This document shows, piece by piece, positions 1 to 12,865 of a stretch of 64,000 bases of DNA; position 1 is the stretch's first letter; every line of letters starts with the position of its first letter. The stretch is from Trichuris trichiura (lineage: Eukaryota; Nematoda; Enoplea; Trichinellida; Trichuridae). The notes under the pieces were generated by a model. It was not told the DNA's origin. It ran no database searches and was given only the letters and a program-made list of their open reading frames with translations. The stretch lies in the NCBI GenBank assembly GCA_037903355.1, contig JBAJFE010000009.1, positions 682,001 to 746,000 of the forward strand, read 5' to 3'. The position numbers and the translations under genes are program-made.

Positions 1-3000
1 TTGCATAACTGTAAATGTTGACATGACCATTGATATTTTCCAGGCAAAGGTTTGAACTATCAATCGAAGTAATTGGTAACGTTTATTCTTTATGTCTATT
101 GCTTCAGCAAAAGCCCCTTTCTTCGTGGCTGTACCTGCGTCACAGGCAATGTATGAAATCAAGCAATGTATAGAAAGCCCTAAATCCTTGCGCAATGTAT
201 GGGACACTTGATTTTTTATGCTTTTCCTAGACATTCTATACAATGCCTAATGATAAACCGGGAGTCCTAAACTGAGTCTTCTCACCTGTGCCCTTTCAAG
301 CCCAAAGTGCCAATACGTACGCAAAAAACTGGGTTGTTTTTTGCTACTTGGCCTGCTGTGCTTTTCTTATATTTTGGCTTAGGCTTAGGCTAGGGTGAAA
401 CAGGACTTCCGACAAGGACGCGAGAAAAAGTAGGTACTTTGCTCCTAGAATCTTGCAAGCTATCGTGTTCTGCCATAGCTTAACCACAAGCCAAAATACT
501 AGGAGCACCATTGCCACAATGTAGCGAGAAAACGGTGCACTTTGCCCTGCAAATGTCGTTCCTGTAGGTTTTCTGCGTCATAGGTGGCAATACTAAAAAA
601 GTCTTCGCTGCTAAAATTCGATTCCCACTTTGCCTAGATGTTATTCTGCATTCTGTATAATGCCTAGGCAAATTACAAAGTTATTAAAATAAGTCAGCCG
701 TTGCATACTTTGGGTGAAAACGTCACGCCTTCTATAGAATGGCTACATTTCATGCATTGCCCTTAGAACCTTAGATGTGAACATTGTTCAGCATTTTTTG
801 AACCTACTCAAGGGTGTAGCGAAAGATGTTTTTGTTAGTAACTTAATCAGGAGACTTCCATTCGCCAATTAATGTGCCAACGCGACTGCTTAGCATTAAC
901 TTGCGTACTTGGCGTACCGGTGTCTGAATAAACTCATCTTCATTATTGGAAACTTTTTTCACAGTCGCATTTCCTATTTTAGGCTGCGCTGGTTAGTCTT
1001 TTAATCGAACGTAAGCAAGGTGTCATAGAAAGGGCTTGGCGTGAACTTCATCCTCTCATTTCATAGTTTATGATGAGGTGCACTTATTGCCAACTAAGAT
1101 ATAACTCATTTCTTTTTTGGTGTTACCTGTCGCTAGAATAATTTTCATTCGAGTAAGACTTGTAATAGCAGAAACAGATTTGCCAGAGCGTATGTAAGCA
1201 GTCGCTCCGATGTTGGGAATGTGTACAGTTTCTTTCGACAAGAAGGTCGACTGCTTTTTCTGCATATCGTTTTTAAAATGCCAACACGACCTCAAGATAG
1301 ACTTTTTAAAAAGTTGTTTTTATTTCAATTATCCTTAGGAACATGTGTATGTGAATGAGCGAATGCAGCTCAATCGACCCAGTCGCGAAGAATCCAAATT
1401 TAAAGAAACAAACGTGGACTCTTATAGAACGCTCCGTCTGACAACCGGCAAAAATGCGCTTTTTGCTGCGTCGCTATTTCGTATGTTAGCTACCGTTCCG
1501 CTTGCTTCCAGAATTCCAGCGTTTTCAGCTAAAAATCCATGTCATTATGACTTGAACGTACGGATCACGACGTCACCCTGGAGACTTCTGTAAATTGCTT
1601 TACGTCATTTCACGAAAATTTAATGACGTATATAGGTAGTGCCAAGAAGAAATACCCTGCGATCAGCAACGCCATTAATGAAATTTGATAGACTGTTGCA
1701 AAGTAAGTAGTAAGGGACGGTAGCTTATTGAAACAAGCGCATGCTAAAAAATGTCAAAGCGTGGGCTGATGACAAACCCTTCTCAGCTGGGCTGTCAGAA
1801 CGGATGAGATTATGTCAGTTGTAACATCGAGCAGCAAAGGTGGGCGTCATGAAGCCAGCATGATCTTACGTCCTCCGCCGTTCAGCTTGCAGAGCTGGCT
1901 GACTAGCTATTTTCATCACACGCTCGCGTGTTCACATTCCGATGTATCAATCCAAGACAAATCCACCTGCAAATGACTTCAGGCGAAAGAAACAGGTAGT
2001 TGCATTTCTCAGCGCATTCAAGCTTGCATTCCAGACGCAAACAATAGAATATCGCTTATGGGTGTATTATCAAGTAGAAATGATAGGATTGGCCAATTTT
2101 TTTCTAACGGTTACAGATAGTTGAAATATCTTGGGATCTAGCTTGATGAACAAAAGTTCAGCGTAACAAACTTTTCTGGAGGAACGCTCTCCTGTCTTCA
2201 ATGTTATGGAATGATAAAAGCCTCAGTAGAACTTTCGTAGAACTGAATCTTAAGGTGGAACTCAACTACATTATAAAGTAACACGTTCAATTCCATTGAC
2301 GATGCAGTTTTCAAAAGCGGGAGCAGCGCATTTGTTCTCCTTCTACACTTTTGAATTTTTTTGATTCCCTTGCTGGTAGTAATGTTCTTTGTTTTGTACG
2401 GAAGGTCTAATGCGTAAACTGTCCGTCGTCTCACCGGAAGGTATCGCAGATGGAGCTGATTTAATGCCAGTGCTATTCTTCATTCAGCGTGTTTATGCGG
2501 TGCGCATTGTCTTCAACGGAAATAGAATTCATTATCTTTTCATCCCTTCATATTCTCATAGCATGCCAGATTTGAGACCATTCCAGGCACGTAACTGCAT
2601 GCTGTGCGACATGTATGAATTATCCCCAGACTTCAGCCCATCGATTCCACCAGCGTACAAGTAGTCTGCGCTTTAAAATACCTTTTCGTACATCAGTGGT
2701 ATGTGAAATTAGAAAATGAATTTCAATGTGGTAGAACAGCTTCCAAATGAGCATTGTTAACTCATAAAAGCGAGTGAAAGGCTTTACTGAAATGAAAACT
2801 TATGGCATCACCAATGAACAGTTTTGAAGCTGCCAAAGTTGCTTGTCTTCTTGGTTGCGAGGTTTTGTTTTTTTAAGCGGTGAATTTCCATCTCTTAGAT
2901 ATGTCAAAGTTTACCTCGATAGTAAAAGGCTGGATTGGATCACATAAGTGACACTGGCATGTTCGAGTCGCTAAAGCGACCCTTAATCATACGAAATCTA

Positions 3001-6000
3001 AGGAAAGCTTCTTGTTCTCATACCGACATAAGAAATTTTCTTGAGCTATTCTGTCGTTCATACTTTCAGTTTTCGAAAAAGCAAGATCTAATGAGACAAA
3101 TGAAAAGCTCTGTACATTTCAAGTTTGCGTTGAAAAACCATAAGAAAAGTCAATTCTTTTCTATTCAGCGTATGAACAAACAGTAGGTTATAAAAAACAG
3201 TGTAACTGGTGAACGTTAGCGCAAGCATTTGAATTTGTGGAATGGTTTTTATCATGTGGCAGCGTAGATATCATGTCAGTTTCATATTATCATGCTAATG
3301 TATCATACCTAAGACATGAAAAAGGCTCTGTGAAAAGGCGAAGAAATTCAAATTTGAATGCTCCAAAAGGAAGTTACTTAATAAATGTGTGTAAAAGCCT
3401 TCATTTCATTCTCGGGAGTTAGGTTAGTGAAATTTCAACATCGGAGTGAAATGTCTTGCTCCCTTAAAAAGAAACGACTGAGAAGTGTTGATTCTTTATC
3501 TACGGGGTAAACGGGTTTGTTTGGTTAGTAACTAATTAACGAGAAAAGTTGCGCTAGCGAAAAGAATACTAATGGAAGTCCCCGTATATGAAATTTGTTA
3601 CCATCCTGTGCAATAACAATTTTCCTTAACTTGCGGGCTAAAACCGTCGTATCTGAGCTCTTTAGATGTTCTGTTTCTCCATTATTACGTACTGGTTAAC
3701 AGGTAACAACAGGTCAAGTAAAAGAGTGAAGGTTAATTTATGCGCTCGATTCCTGTGACCATGAAACATAAGTTTTCTAATTAGAAGAAACGCGCAGGAT
3801 AAAAGTCAGATCTTTGAAATTCATTAGGCTTTTACTTAGCACACTTGGTTACAATTGCAGTTTCCAACTTTTTCAGACTACGGCTATCCGTGATTCCCTA
3901 TGTTAGCACAATTAAACGGATTACTTTCATATGAGCTAATGAGGTGTCCGTAAGCGGAAGAGAAGTTTAACATGTTCACTAATCGACTTGCATATTGTTG
4001 TGGACAATGAAAAAATTTCAATTACCAACAACTATGCTGGAAATTTCTTTTTAAAATTCTGAGGTCGCATTGTCTAAGATACGTTACTTCGTTTAAGAAC
4101 TAACTGCCTTTAGAAGGCCAGCGAAGCTGAGATCAGAGCACAACAACGAAGAATTTGCAGAAGCTATTTGAAACTGCGCTTTCAGTGAATGCGTTGCTAG
4201 GATAAATCGATTCTTTCACCTGATTGGTCTGGTGAGGGCCGCAGTCAAGAATTCGGTGTGTAGCCTACCGGAGTCATCCGATAAAGATAACTCCCAGAAG
4301 CAAGTTCTTACAGACTTTCCGTCTCTCTCATTTGACGTTTAGCTATGCAAATAGTCAACAGTTTACTGATGCTTTCATTTCTCGCTCTTCATCTTATGAT
4401 CAATTCTGCTCCTGTGATAGTGAGTCATCATTTCTTGCTCATATTATTATTATTTTGCATATGAATTCAAACTGTTTGGAAATTATTAATTAGGCGCTCA
4501 GTGAAACTAATACTAACGATTTCGCGTAAACACATGAGCGCCATTGGATTTTAAACTAATGTATAAACAATTTCTCAAATTTTATGTATGGCAGCTTGAA
4601 ATGAAGGCCTACGCTCAACGCTTTAGTTTATTCCAGAATAGCGCTAATTTGTCTGCTTATTCCGTAATATTAAAACTATATGACAGCAAGCTCCCTCTCT
4701 CTCTCTTCCTTCTGTAATTGATTGTGGGGTTTCACATATACAACTATTTGCCACATGCGTTTTCTCAACCGCATTAACCAGCCAATTCTCATTATACAAA
4801 TAAATTACACCGAACAAGTTTCTGGCTTTTAAAACCTACACTTAAAGTGAAATTCTTCATTTCAACATCGATAATGCTAATTTCTTTGTCATAGCGCTCA
4901 ACTAGAAGAGTCCTAAAACTTAGTATTCCCTTGGAACAGCAGATTTATGCTATTGTTGTAGCCAGAGAAGTGAATAACCGTTTTGAAGTGGGTTCTATCT
5001 TCACTGACAGATGGACTACATGAATGAGAACAAACGCTTTCTAAATCTTCGAGACATCGAGAATGATAAACATGCCGCCACGAGTCTTTACACTATTTAA
5101 TTTTTCCTTTTATTACGTGTAATTGTTCCTGTACTGAAAGTTTAAATGGGAAGGATACACTATCTTTTTTGCACTGCTCATTCGGCTAAATGCGGCTTCA
5201 GGGCATTTAGTGATAAAGCGCTTAAAACATCAGAAGAATTGGAAGAATTTGGAAGGCAGACGGGCATTGAAGGATTTGTTCGCGTTGGCTATAAAAAGCT
5301 TGCCTTTAAAGACCATGTTTTCTGTTGCCATTTGGGACTTCATAGTTTTCTACGAAGGGCGGTTTTTATTTTTTCTAAAAATGCGGCAAACTTTCGGGAG
5401 AAGAGGTCTCGAAAGCCAGCTGCATCTGTAGAAGAAAACATGATATAGCTTCGTAAAAAAGTAAAAAGTAATTCTAGCGGGAAGTCATGCCGCAGCAGAA
5501 GCGGAAGTCCAGTACAGCAAGTAGGAGTTTATAATTTAATTGCAATAGCGCTTTGACGCCTACGATATTAATATTTTTTTCAGACGACCGAATGCAAAGG
5601 TTGATCATGTAACAGTGATAAAAGAATGACAATCTTTGAGTGAACTTTCATTTCGTGGGAGAACCAGAGGAACTATCCTATTTTTGACTTGACCAAATCA
5701 TTACTACCTCATAGCACATCTCTGGCGGCCAACAAAACGGGTCCGCGTGGAAAGAAGGAAACAAAACGTGTTAACATTACATCTATGCTCATTAAATCAG
5801 CGAATAAAGCAGCCCAGGCAACTTTTGCAAAACTGAGAGTAACAAATGCCGTGAACTTTCTTGAAGGCAACCAGTTGATCAACTACTTTTCCTGGACGCC
5901 TACGCTGTTCCGCCGCATTTACGATAGCCGCTTTTTTCTTTCCACTTTCGCAAGGTGCATCTCGTCACAACGCTTTAGTCTAATTGAGGTGTTGCAGCTG

Positions 6001-8939
6001 CCTTTAAAAAACTACGCTTTCTTTTCTTCAAAAATGCCAAGTTTTAGGCGAGGCAACCTCGTGTCATTATAAACAGCGAATACTTAAGCTAGCTGCGCTA
6101 GAAGATGTGCTGGCCAGTTAGCGAGCTTTTCCATGATACTTTTCAGCGAATTCTGCGTTATTAAATCTTTATACGGCCACTGTTGAAGCGATATTGAAAA
6201 AGCAATTTGAGTGCCCCGTATAACAACGGAAGAAGCTTTATTTTCGTGACTCATCAATTAGCTACCTGTTAGTCAGCCAGCCACATGTGTTTCTTAGGTA
6301 CAAATGACATCTGCAAAGAAATCCTTTACCCCACTCACTACTCAAGCCGGGTTCTTCCATCCTTAGCTAAGCTTAAATATTTAACTGGCATGAAGTGTTA
6401 AACAGATATATATAAGCTTCAACAGGACTTCTAGCTCAGAGAATGTTCATTCTTTTATGTGGCTCAGGATTGACTTTTCCTCTACCCTTTAGGCTAGCCT
6501 CCGCTGCATCCGCTAGAAAGCTTATTTGCGAAAAGCGAAACCACACTATTAAAGTTATTCAACTTCTCTGCATGGAGTGGTTAAGTAAGAAAAAAATTTT
6601 CATACGGTTTGAGAGGCTCAGGAGTTAGAATGAAGTGGCCTCAATAATAGAGAACATTAGTAAGTCAAGAAGTAATGAAAAACGATGAGCACAATTGGGC
6701 CTTATACCAGCCTCGTCTTCAGTTATCAATGTGCATCGGAGTTCCTATGTCTGTATTAACATCGTTTCATTTTTATCAGCTGGATTCCAAATTGTTTTCC
6801 ATGGAGTAGATCAATTCAACTTAGAGATTATTTCATTACTTCACTTGCGTTTTCTAAGAAATAAAACAGGCAGTCACGCTGAAGGCAGTACATTGCAATT
6901 GTGGAAATTGTATTAGCGTTGTTATTGTCGTACTGCAGTGATACTGTGTGAAAGGCGGCAAGTTCGTGACTACTGAACCGGAAAGTGACAGAAATTTTAT
7001 TCAGCTGATGGCATTAGAAATTTTTCGCTTTTGATGGATTCTTTATTCACATCAAACGTTGAACATGTTAGCAAAGCTCAGTACGCATAATCTTCATTTA
7101 TATTTAGCCTTAATTTCCTAATTTATTAAACCGAATGCTGATAGTAAAAACAAATTATCTCAGAAAGATGACGAATACAAGTGTAAAACTGAGTAGGCAT
7201 TGTAGAACCAGTAGAATTCTTCAGGTCTAGCGTAACTGTTAGCTGAACAAGATTACATATATTACGCAGCAGTAGTGGGGTGCAGATTAATCCTACGTTG
7301 CTCAAACTGTCTCCAAGAAAAAGACAGTACAGCGTTTGAGAATGTCGAAAAGTTTTTCAGCTGCAGCTAATCTGCACAAAAACAATGTCTCCGTAAACAC
7401 AGATTACTTATGCATGCCAATTAAATTATTCTCACACTATAAAAACAACCAGAAGCTTTGAACTGTTAGAGGTAATTAAATTTTTTAAGCCGTTGTTGTC
7501 CGCCTAAGTTGCGGCATCCACTCTTATAACACTTGTCTTTGCACAAAAACTCCATGTGCATATAACATAGATGCATCTTCGCTGGAAAACTGCTACACTA
7601 GCTACTGTGACCAATATCTCCATCATCCACTACAAATGTGTAGAATGAACATAACCTGCATTGAAAAATAAAAAACGGCCGATGGATTAACACATGGTAA
7701 GGCAGCAGAAGCGCAAATTAAAATTTAGATTATTATCGGTTCGACGTAAGCTCTTTGTTGATAATAAAAACAGTAGCAACAGGGCATTTTGTAGTAGATT
7801 GCGCAAACGTATATGCGCTGTTGATGATTTTCCTTTTCTTTGACCTAACAAATGCCCTGTGCCTTCTCCAACCTAGTTTTACATTCTGAAGGTGCTTACT
7901 GAGGAAGGGACCAGTCGTCCCTATCAGCTGCAGGGGCGCTTTGTTTTTTCCAGAAATAAGTTACCGTATTCGTACGCAAGAACACGACTTCTTACCGCTA
8001 GGCTGAACTCTAAAAAAGATTCCTTTTCAATTTGAACGATGCCCAAGAACAGCGAGCTTTCCTGGCAAGCGGAATAAAGAAATGACCGAAACACGGTATT
8101 TTGTTTCCCATTATCTTGTTCTGTGTTGTTTATATGCATCCTATGGCTGCTAGCACGCAAAGTTCTTAGTTCAAGTCTTTATTAAGGAACCCCAATGAAC
8201 TAAGTATAGGCACGAATATGCCGTTCAGATAACCTTTCTTCGTCCCACCGGTATTCAGAACAATCCTGCAGTTAATCACCGTACTTTTATAGTCCCTTCC
8301 GCGGAGTGAGTCCAGGTCGAGCAACTGTTGGCTGACTCTTTTCAACAACAGGCACGAGGCGCGTCGTCCTACGCAGTTTAATTCAACACCTCCCGCGTCG
8401 CTGTTCCCCTCCTGCGGCGGTCCGTGGTTTGCGGAGGCAGACCTCAGATTGTCCGTTGTATTCTACTATATTTTTTGGCTTTCAGTGTCAGTTCCATAGT
8501 TAAACCCTTACCATCTACCTTCTAACAAACTCTTTGCGCAAAACTGCTCTACTGCTCTATCAGCCAGTAAATCGCTTTACCCCAGACAGCGCCTTTGCTT
8601 CCACGACATACGGTTAGAACCGCGCTTGTAGGCAGTCTCCATTTTAGCTTCAGTTGAGCATTTGTAAGTTTGATACATATTGAAAAAATGTAAGCTTTAA
8701 GAGCAAAACAGATTAGGTTGGCCAGCAAAACCCCAAGCGGCATTTTAGACATAAGTTGATTAAGCGCAAACCCATTGTCTTCAACGACTGATACGGGCCC
8801 TGAATAAAATAGGTGACGCTACCGTTATTTAAAGGCTTCTAGCCTGCAACCTATGTTTTAAACGACTCTTTCAAATCAGGATAAGGATAAGAATGGAAGC
8901 ATGCCTTATCTTTAGAATTGCTATACCTTTGTAAACTAC
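1..8939. other. AT-rich region without a recognised gene
   Basis: I see no gene that can be supported here. The longest open frames (about 100 codons at 5146-5448 and 127 codons at 5689-6072, both +) show no known domain, signal peptide, repeated family or codon signature, and match nothing else in the window. A short CT microsatellite lies near 4692-4705. Distal exons of an intron-containing gene or regulatory DNA could hide here, but nothing marks them. The clear homology to the array on the right starts only near 8940. Confidence 0.6.
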
Positions 8940-9425
8940 AGTGTTTTCCTTTCCGGACAGGCCTTTATTTTTTCAGTTATTTGTGCGCAAGTTATCCGTC
9001 ACTCCTACGCTTTTTACTGAAAAAACCACTGGAAACAATGGTTTTAAGGACAGCAATACCCTGTCGTCACTGACTTTTTATGCATTGCCTGGTCTGCCAT
9101 TTAGACGTACACGCGCTTCTTCCAATCTGTCAAAACTATACCATAAGTAAGCCTGACGTGTGCAACAAATGTTCGAAATGTAGTTTACTCATGGTACTAT
9201 CTTGGTCAGGAAGGAGGAGCGCATGTGTCTACGAATGGCCAATCAGTTGGTGCAGAGGAACATAGCGATACCAGGATGCCGATGGAGCAGGTTCCTTTAA
9301 TTTCTAATTAAATAGCTCTAGTTGAAACAGGCGAAGCTTTTACTCTCTTTTCAAATAGCTCCTGTTAATAATGTTTTTTTTTCCGTAAGAAGTTTTAGTT
9401 CATTATTTTTCGGGAACTTCTGCCT
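8940..9425 (+). repeat. Degenerate leftmost piece of the array's Penelope-derived spacer
   Basis: Two stretches line up with the spacer that follows each intact gene further right. The stretch 9078-9170 (a GTAC..CGC.TCTTCCAAT..GTC.AAA pattern followed by TGTGCAA) matches about 28000-28085 and 55250-55325. The stretch 9330-9415 (TTTTCAAAT..CTCCTGTTAATAA and onwards) matches about 15428-15495. The order is the same as in the full units, so this looks like a decayed, internally deleted unit and sets the visible left edge of the tandem array. Confidence 0.55.
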
Positions 9426-10804
9426 AGCGTTTTTTCTATGGTACGTATTTGCGTCATTGGAAGAACAGAATCAAGGTATTACATAGCGCTAAAACTGCAA
9501 CAGTTGAACAGGCAAAAATTTTAAAAGATGGAATTCCCTAATCCATAAAAAGGTGAAAAGTCAAAAACCTCGCGTGCCCAAAATTCTGCAACTTTAAGTT
9601 ACCTAATGCCTCAGAATGCTGGCCCGGCGAAAGCTGAACTCGCTAAACCTGTTAACCGGACAAAATATTCAACCGGTTAAATCTCTCAATGGATGAATAT
9701 CCAGAGTGATTCAAAGCTTCAATGAGCTAGAATTCCGAAAGAATATTTTCCTGAATAGCTCAAGGTTTTCAACAAACCAATTTGTTGGTGCTGAACTTTT
9801 CAAATGCAGGAAAGGATAGTCTCGAATGTTCAAACTGCTGAATAACATAGTTTTGAAGGCTCATGGTCACAGCGTTAACATGGCTTGGAAGCCTCAGCAA
9901 ACGTTTGCGTTCCATTCACGTTTGAACCTGTGTGTAACCGAACCGAACTCACACTAGACCAGGAATGAATTAATATTCCATTTGAATCGAAATCCCAAAT
10001 GAGCAGCAAAGCGGAGTGAAACAGAATGGTGACTGGATAACAATTCATGAGCAACCAAAAAAGATTTGCACTGCTTTGCTTCCTTGTCTTCAGCACCTGA
10101 GCCACTAAATCACAGACAGATTCAAACTACTAATGTAACCAAGGACTTTTCGTTTGACGCAGCATTCTCATGTGACAGGCGCTGCTTAAGCCGGAATCAG
10201 AGCCTAGTAGTGGTGATAAAACCTTATCGGCGAACAAAGTCGATCAGTCCAGTTTACCCCGACTTTGAGTAGGTTTAAAATGCATACGTGCCCATTATTC
10301 CGAAATACGTTTGTAGTCATTCAGAATTAGCAGACGTTTTCATCCGTTTAGATCTTTCGCTTATCGATTCTTTTGCCCTCACCACAACCGCGCGTTTCTG
10401 TATTTTGCTGCCTGAGCATTCTGGTTTTTGCATACCACTCTCTCTCTGGTCTCATGACCGCCACCACTTTAACTGTAGTACAAGAGGTTTGTGAATATTC
10501 CTCACGAATTTCTTGTGGGTAAGGAAAACATGCTTCCCAAACTCTTTTCCATAAAACCAGTTGTAAATGAAATAATCGTCAAAAACTGTCAGCACTGACG
10601 TCATATCCCCAGGATAATAGGAAAGCTACCGTTTTACAAACACCTATGTCACCAAAAGAAAGATGATATATTGGTAAACGCAATTTATGTTACTCAGCTT
10701 TCATTTCAAAACCTCTACACACACGCAGTGCCATTAGTAATTTAAGAAGTAATTGTAATTGTAAATATTACTTTTGAAGGTTATTAACAATTCCACTCAA
10801 CCGG
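9426..10804. other. Spacer: left-edge copy of the region between an ancient pseudogene and an intact gene
   Basis: From about 9870 to 10800 this corresponds to 23577-24825, 35574-36822, 50808-52091 and 58921-60511. Shared landmarks are a CAAATGAGCAGCAAAGCGGA-like block and a block with TTACTCAGCTTT..CAAAACCTC just 3' of the gene. The ancient pseudogene seen in other units is missing here. Open frames on either strand begin with TTG or GTG rather than ATG and are broken in other copies, so I do not call them. No canonical AATAAA is obvious in the first 100 bases downstream of G1. Confidence 0.6.
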
Positions 10805-12655
10805 TTAACCAACTTTGGAAATACCAACGGCTTTAGAACTACTTTTTGCAAGCGAACGGGTGTCTTCTTTTTTAGTTTTCACTGTTCCTTGACGTCCAAA
10901 CGCCTTTGATATAGCAGTGGAGTTCGTTGAAGCGCGTGACGACATAGCAGTCGAGAACGTTGAAGCGCGTGACGACATAGCAGTCGAGAAAGTCGAAGCG
11001 TAACTCGATTCGTAGCTGTGACCGCCCCTTCTTCTCCTTCTGCGATGATGAACTGCTGCGCCACCGAAGCACAGCGTTAACATAAGGAACCCCAGCACAA
11101 ACCCAATCACTATATTAACTATGTTCGACGTAGTCGGCTTGACCAAAAGCTCTATTAACTTTCCCTTTCTCATTTCACAATGCTTCCCATGGTAGCTTTC
11201 ATAGCACGTGCAAAAGATTGTCCCATATTCAGCGTCCTCTCTGCAGGCCCCATTGTAGTTGCAACTGTCATCTTTACATTTTTCAACTTCGCGTTCACAG
11301 GTAACTCCTCCGTATCCATCTTTGCATTTGCAAAGTTTAACTTCTTCAGCGCCTATGACTAAAGTTTCGCAGGTTCCACCGTTTTGACAAGTGGCTGATT
11401 CACCGCACGACTTCAGGGCTACTGAACAGTTGCTTCCTGTAAAACCTCTGCGGCAAAAACAGTGCGGTTTTCCTCTTGCAGGAACGCATGTCCCCCCATT
11501 CAGGCATGTTCCTTCGCAGACATCTTCTTCACATTGAATGCCGATGTACCTGTCAGGACATACGCACTTAAGATGACCATGAGAGTCCCTTCCCAAACTT
11601 GCACTATTATTGCAGCCTTTCTTTCTTAAGTTTATTGTTGTATTGTATGCAAAGTCAGTGCAGCTATCATTGTACTTTGTAAGCTTTCTTGCCACACAGC
11701 ATGCAGGACCACTTTTGTTGCACGGAGCAGCGCCTGACTCAGCTGGGGCAAATCTTTCCCGTGTTATTGTATCGCATCTTAGATGTTCTTCTGATGGTTC
11801 CGCGCTCCAATTGCCCCAGTTTCCTCTGCATGTCTTCTCACACTCACGTTTCCACTCCTTTGGGATACGGGTAGGACAAGGCTTGCCATAAGGAGTTTCT
11901 GCTTCACTTAAAACAGAAATGGCATATTTATACCACTTTTCATCAATGTCATCGAAGTGGCAGTGTTCCACTTTTTTGTAGTTGCAATTCCTGTAAGGGG
12001 AATGAAGACAAGCAAGGTCATGATCAGTCATTGGGGAAATCTCTTCGCACCGCCATCCAAACCCGTAATAGTGGCTCTTGTCTGGACGAAACCCATAAGT
12101 TGGACATAACCACTTCCCTCGTGACTCTATGAGACGATTTAGGTACCGTTGAGGCCAGAACCGATGAATAACCCAATCGCTGCCATCTGCGTAAGCTAAT
12201 CCTCTGTTGGGATGAAAATACCAGTACGTATGTCGATTTACAGTGTCAGTCGTCGTCATCTCGTCAATCTGCATAGAACATGACGATCCGCCCCATCTAG
12301 AATTGCAGGCAGGCTTTGTTAGCACTCGAATAAAATAACCACCCACAGCCCATGTATCAATCATGGGTACCGTTCTTGGTTTGTAATATAGCCCTTTCCA
12401 GTCAACGTCATCTAGGTTGTTGAACCCATAACGCTCACCGTGTAAGAAAGTGGCTGCGCAAAGATCGTCGAAGGTATCAGCGAGGAATCTATCACCGCCA
12501 AGTCCCAGATAACGTATCCAGGTTACGCAGAGGTCACCGCGCTTGAACCCAGTTTGCATTCTCGCTTCACTTGGACATCTGTAAGTATCACCTGTTGAAA
12601 CTTGAGTGGCAAAATTAATGCAAATTAAGGTGATTAGTATCAATGCAGGCGACAT
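10805..12655 (-). CDS. G1: type I membrane protein, N-terminal class A, TSP1-like plus four EGF-like modules
   Basis: An uninterrupted 616-codon gene without introns. Residues 1-22 form a signal peptide. Residues 23-235 are a Cys/Trp-rich domain I cannot assign. Residues 272-320 have the W-x2-W, C, R-x-R, PC, CC spacing of a thrombospondin type 1 repeat. EGF-like modules cover about 332-376, 378-411, 416-454 and 459-493, with CxNGGTC and C-x-C-xxGxxGxxC patterns. One transmembrane helix (511-535) is followed by six Arg (538-543), a typical stop-transfer. The tail carries three 11-residue Ser/Thr-rich repeats (about 550-583) and ends in ISKVG. There are several N-glycosylation sequons. The start is the ATG of MSPALILITL, conserved in G2. 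The likely role is a cell-surface receptor or adhesion protein, which is inference. It is the leftmost intact array member and the only one with three tail repeats. Confidence 0.85.
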   Translation of the reverse strand: MSPALILITLICINFATQVSTGDTYRCPSEARMQTGFKRGDLCVTWIRYLGLGGDRFLADTFDDLCAATFLHGERYGFNNLDDVDWKGLYYKPRTVPMIDTWAVGGYFIRVLTKPACNSRWGGSSCSMQIDEMTTTDTVNRHTYWYFHPNRGLAYADGSDWVIHRFWPQRYLNRLIESRGKWLCPTYGFRPDKSHYYGFGWRCEEISPMTDHDLACLHSPYRNCNYKKVEHCHFDDIDEKWYKYAISVLSEAETPYGKPCPTRIPKEWKRECEKTCRGNWGNWSAEPSEEHLRCDTITRERFAPAESGAAPCNKSGPACCVARKLTKYNDSCTDFAYNTTINLRKKGCNNSASLGRDSHGHLKCVCPDRYIGIQCEEDVCEGTCLNGGTCVPARGKPHCFCRRGFTGSNCSVALKSCGESATCQNGGTCETLVIGAEEVKLCKCKDGYGGVTCEREVEKCKDDSCNYNGACREDAEYGTIFCTCYESYHGKHCEMRKGKLIELLVKPTTSNIVNIVIGFVLGFLMLTLCFGGAAVHHRRRRRRGGHSYESSYASTFSTAMSSRASTFSTAMSSRASTNSTAISKAFGRQGTVKTKKEDTRSLAKSSSKAVGISKVG

Positions 12656-12860
12656 TTTCCAACTCGACAGACTGCACGATACGCAGCTGTGTTCATGGGC
12701 TGCCAGAAAGATGAATCAAATAGACAACGTGCCAGTAATTTCGCAGTTTAAACTAGCGAGGCATGTTTTAAAGTATGCTATCACGTCAGAATAAGTTTGT
12801 AGATATGACTTACGTTCAGAACTAATTTCTCTTTGTAACTATAGCTATGTTTTTTCAAAA
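12656..12860 (-). promoter_or_regulatory. Conserved upstream block of G1
   Basis: About 200 bp directly 5' of the start codon are well conserved upstream of every array gene. On the minus strand there is a TATA-like TTTAAAAC about 110 bp before the ATG (12765-12772). Just beyond it is a CRE-like palindrome TGACGTGA (12781-12788). The same octamer is intact upstream of G4 (45907-45914) and G5 (54039-54046) and altered upstream of G2, G3 and G6. A promoter function is inferred from position and conservation only; recent duplication alone also explains conservation. Confidence 0.35.
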
Positions 12861-12865
12861 CAAAT

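Noticed and set aside
375..400. Short telomere-like GGCTTAGGCTTAGGCTAGGG repeat
   Set aside because: Only two or three irregular hexamers, not the arthropod TTAGG pentamer; too short to mean anything.
5146..6072. Open frames of 100 and 127 codons as possible small genes
   Set aside because: No domain, signal peptide, homologue within the window or codon signal; lengths are within chance expectation for AT-rich DNA of this size.
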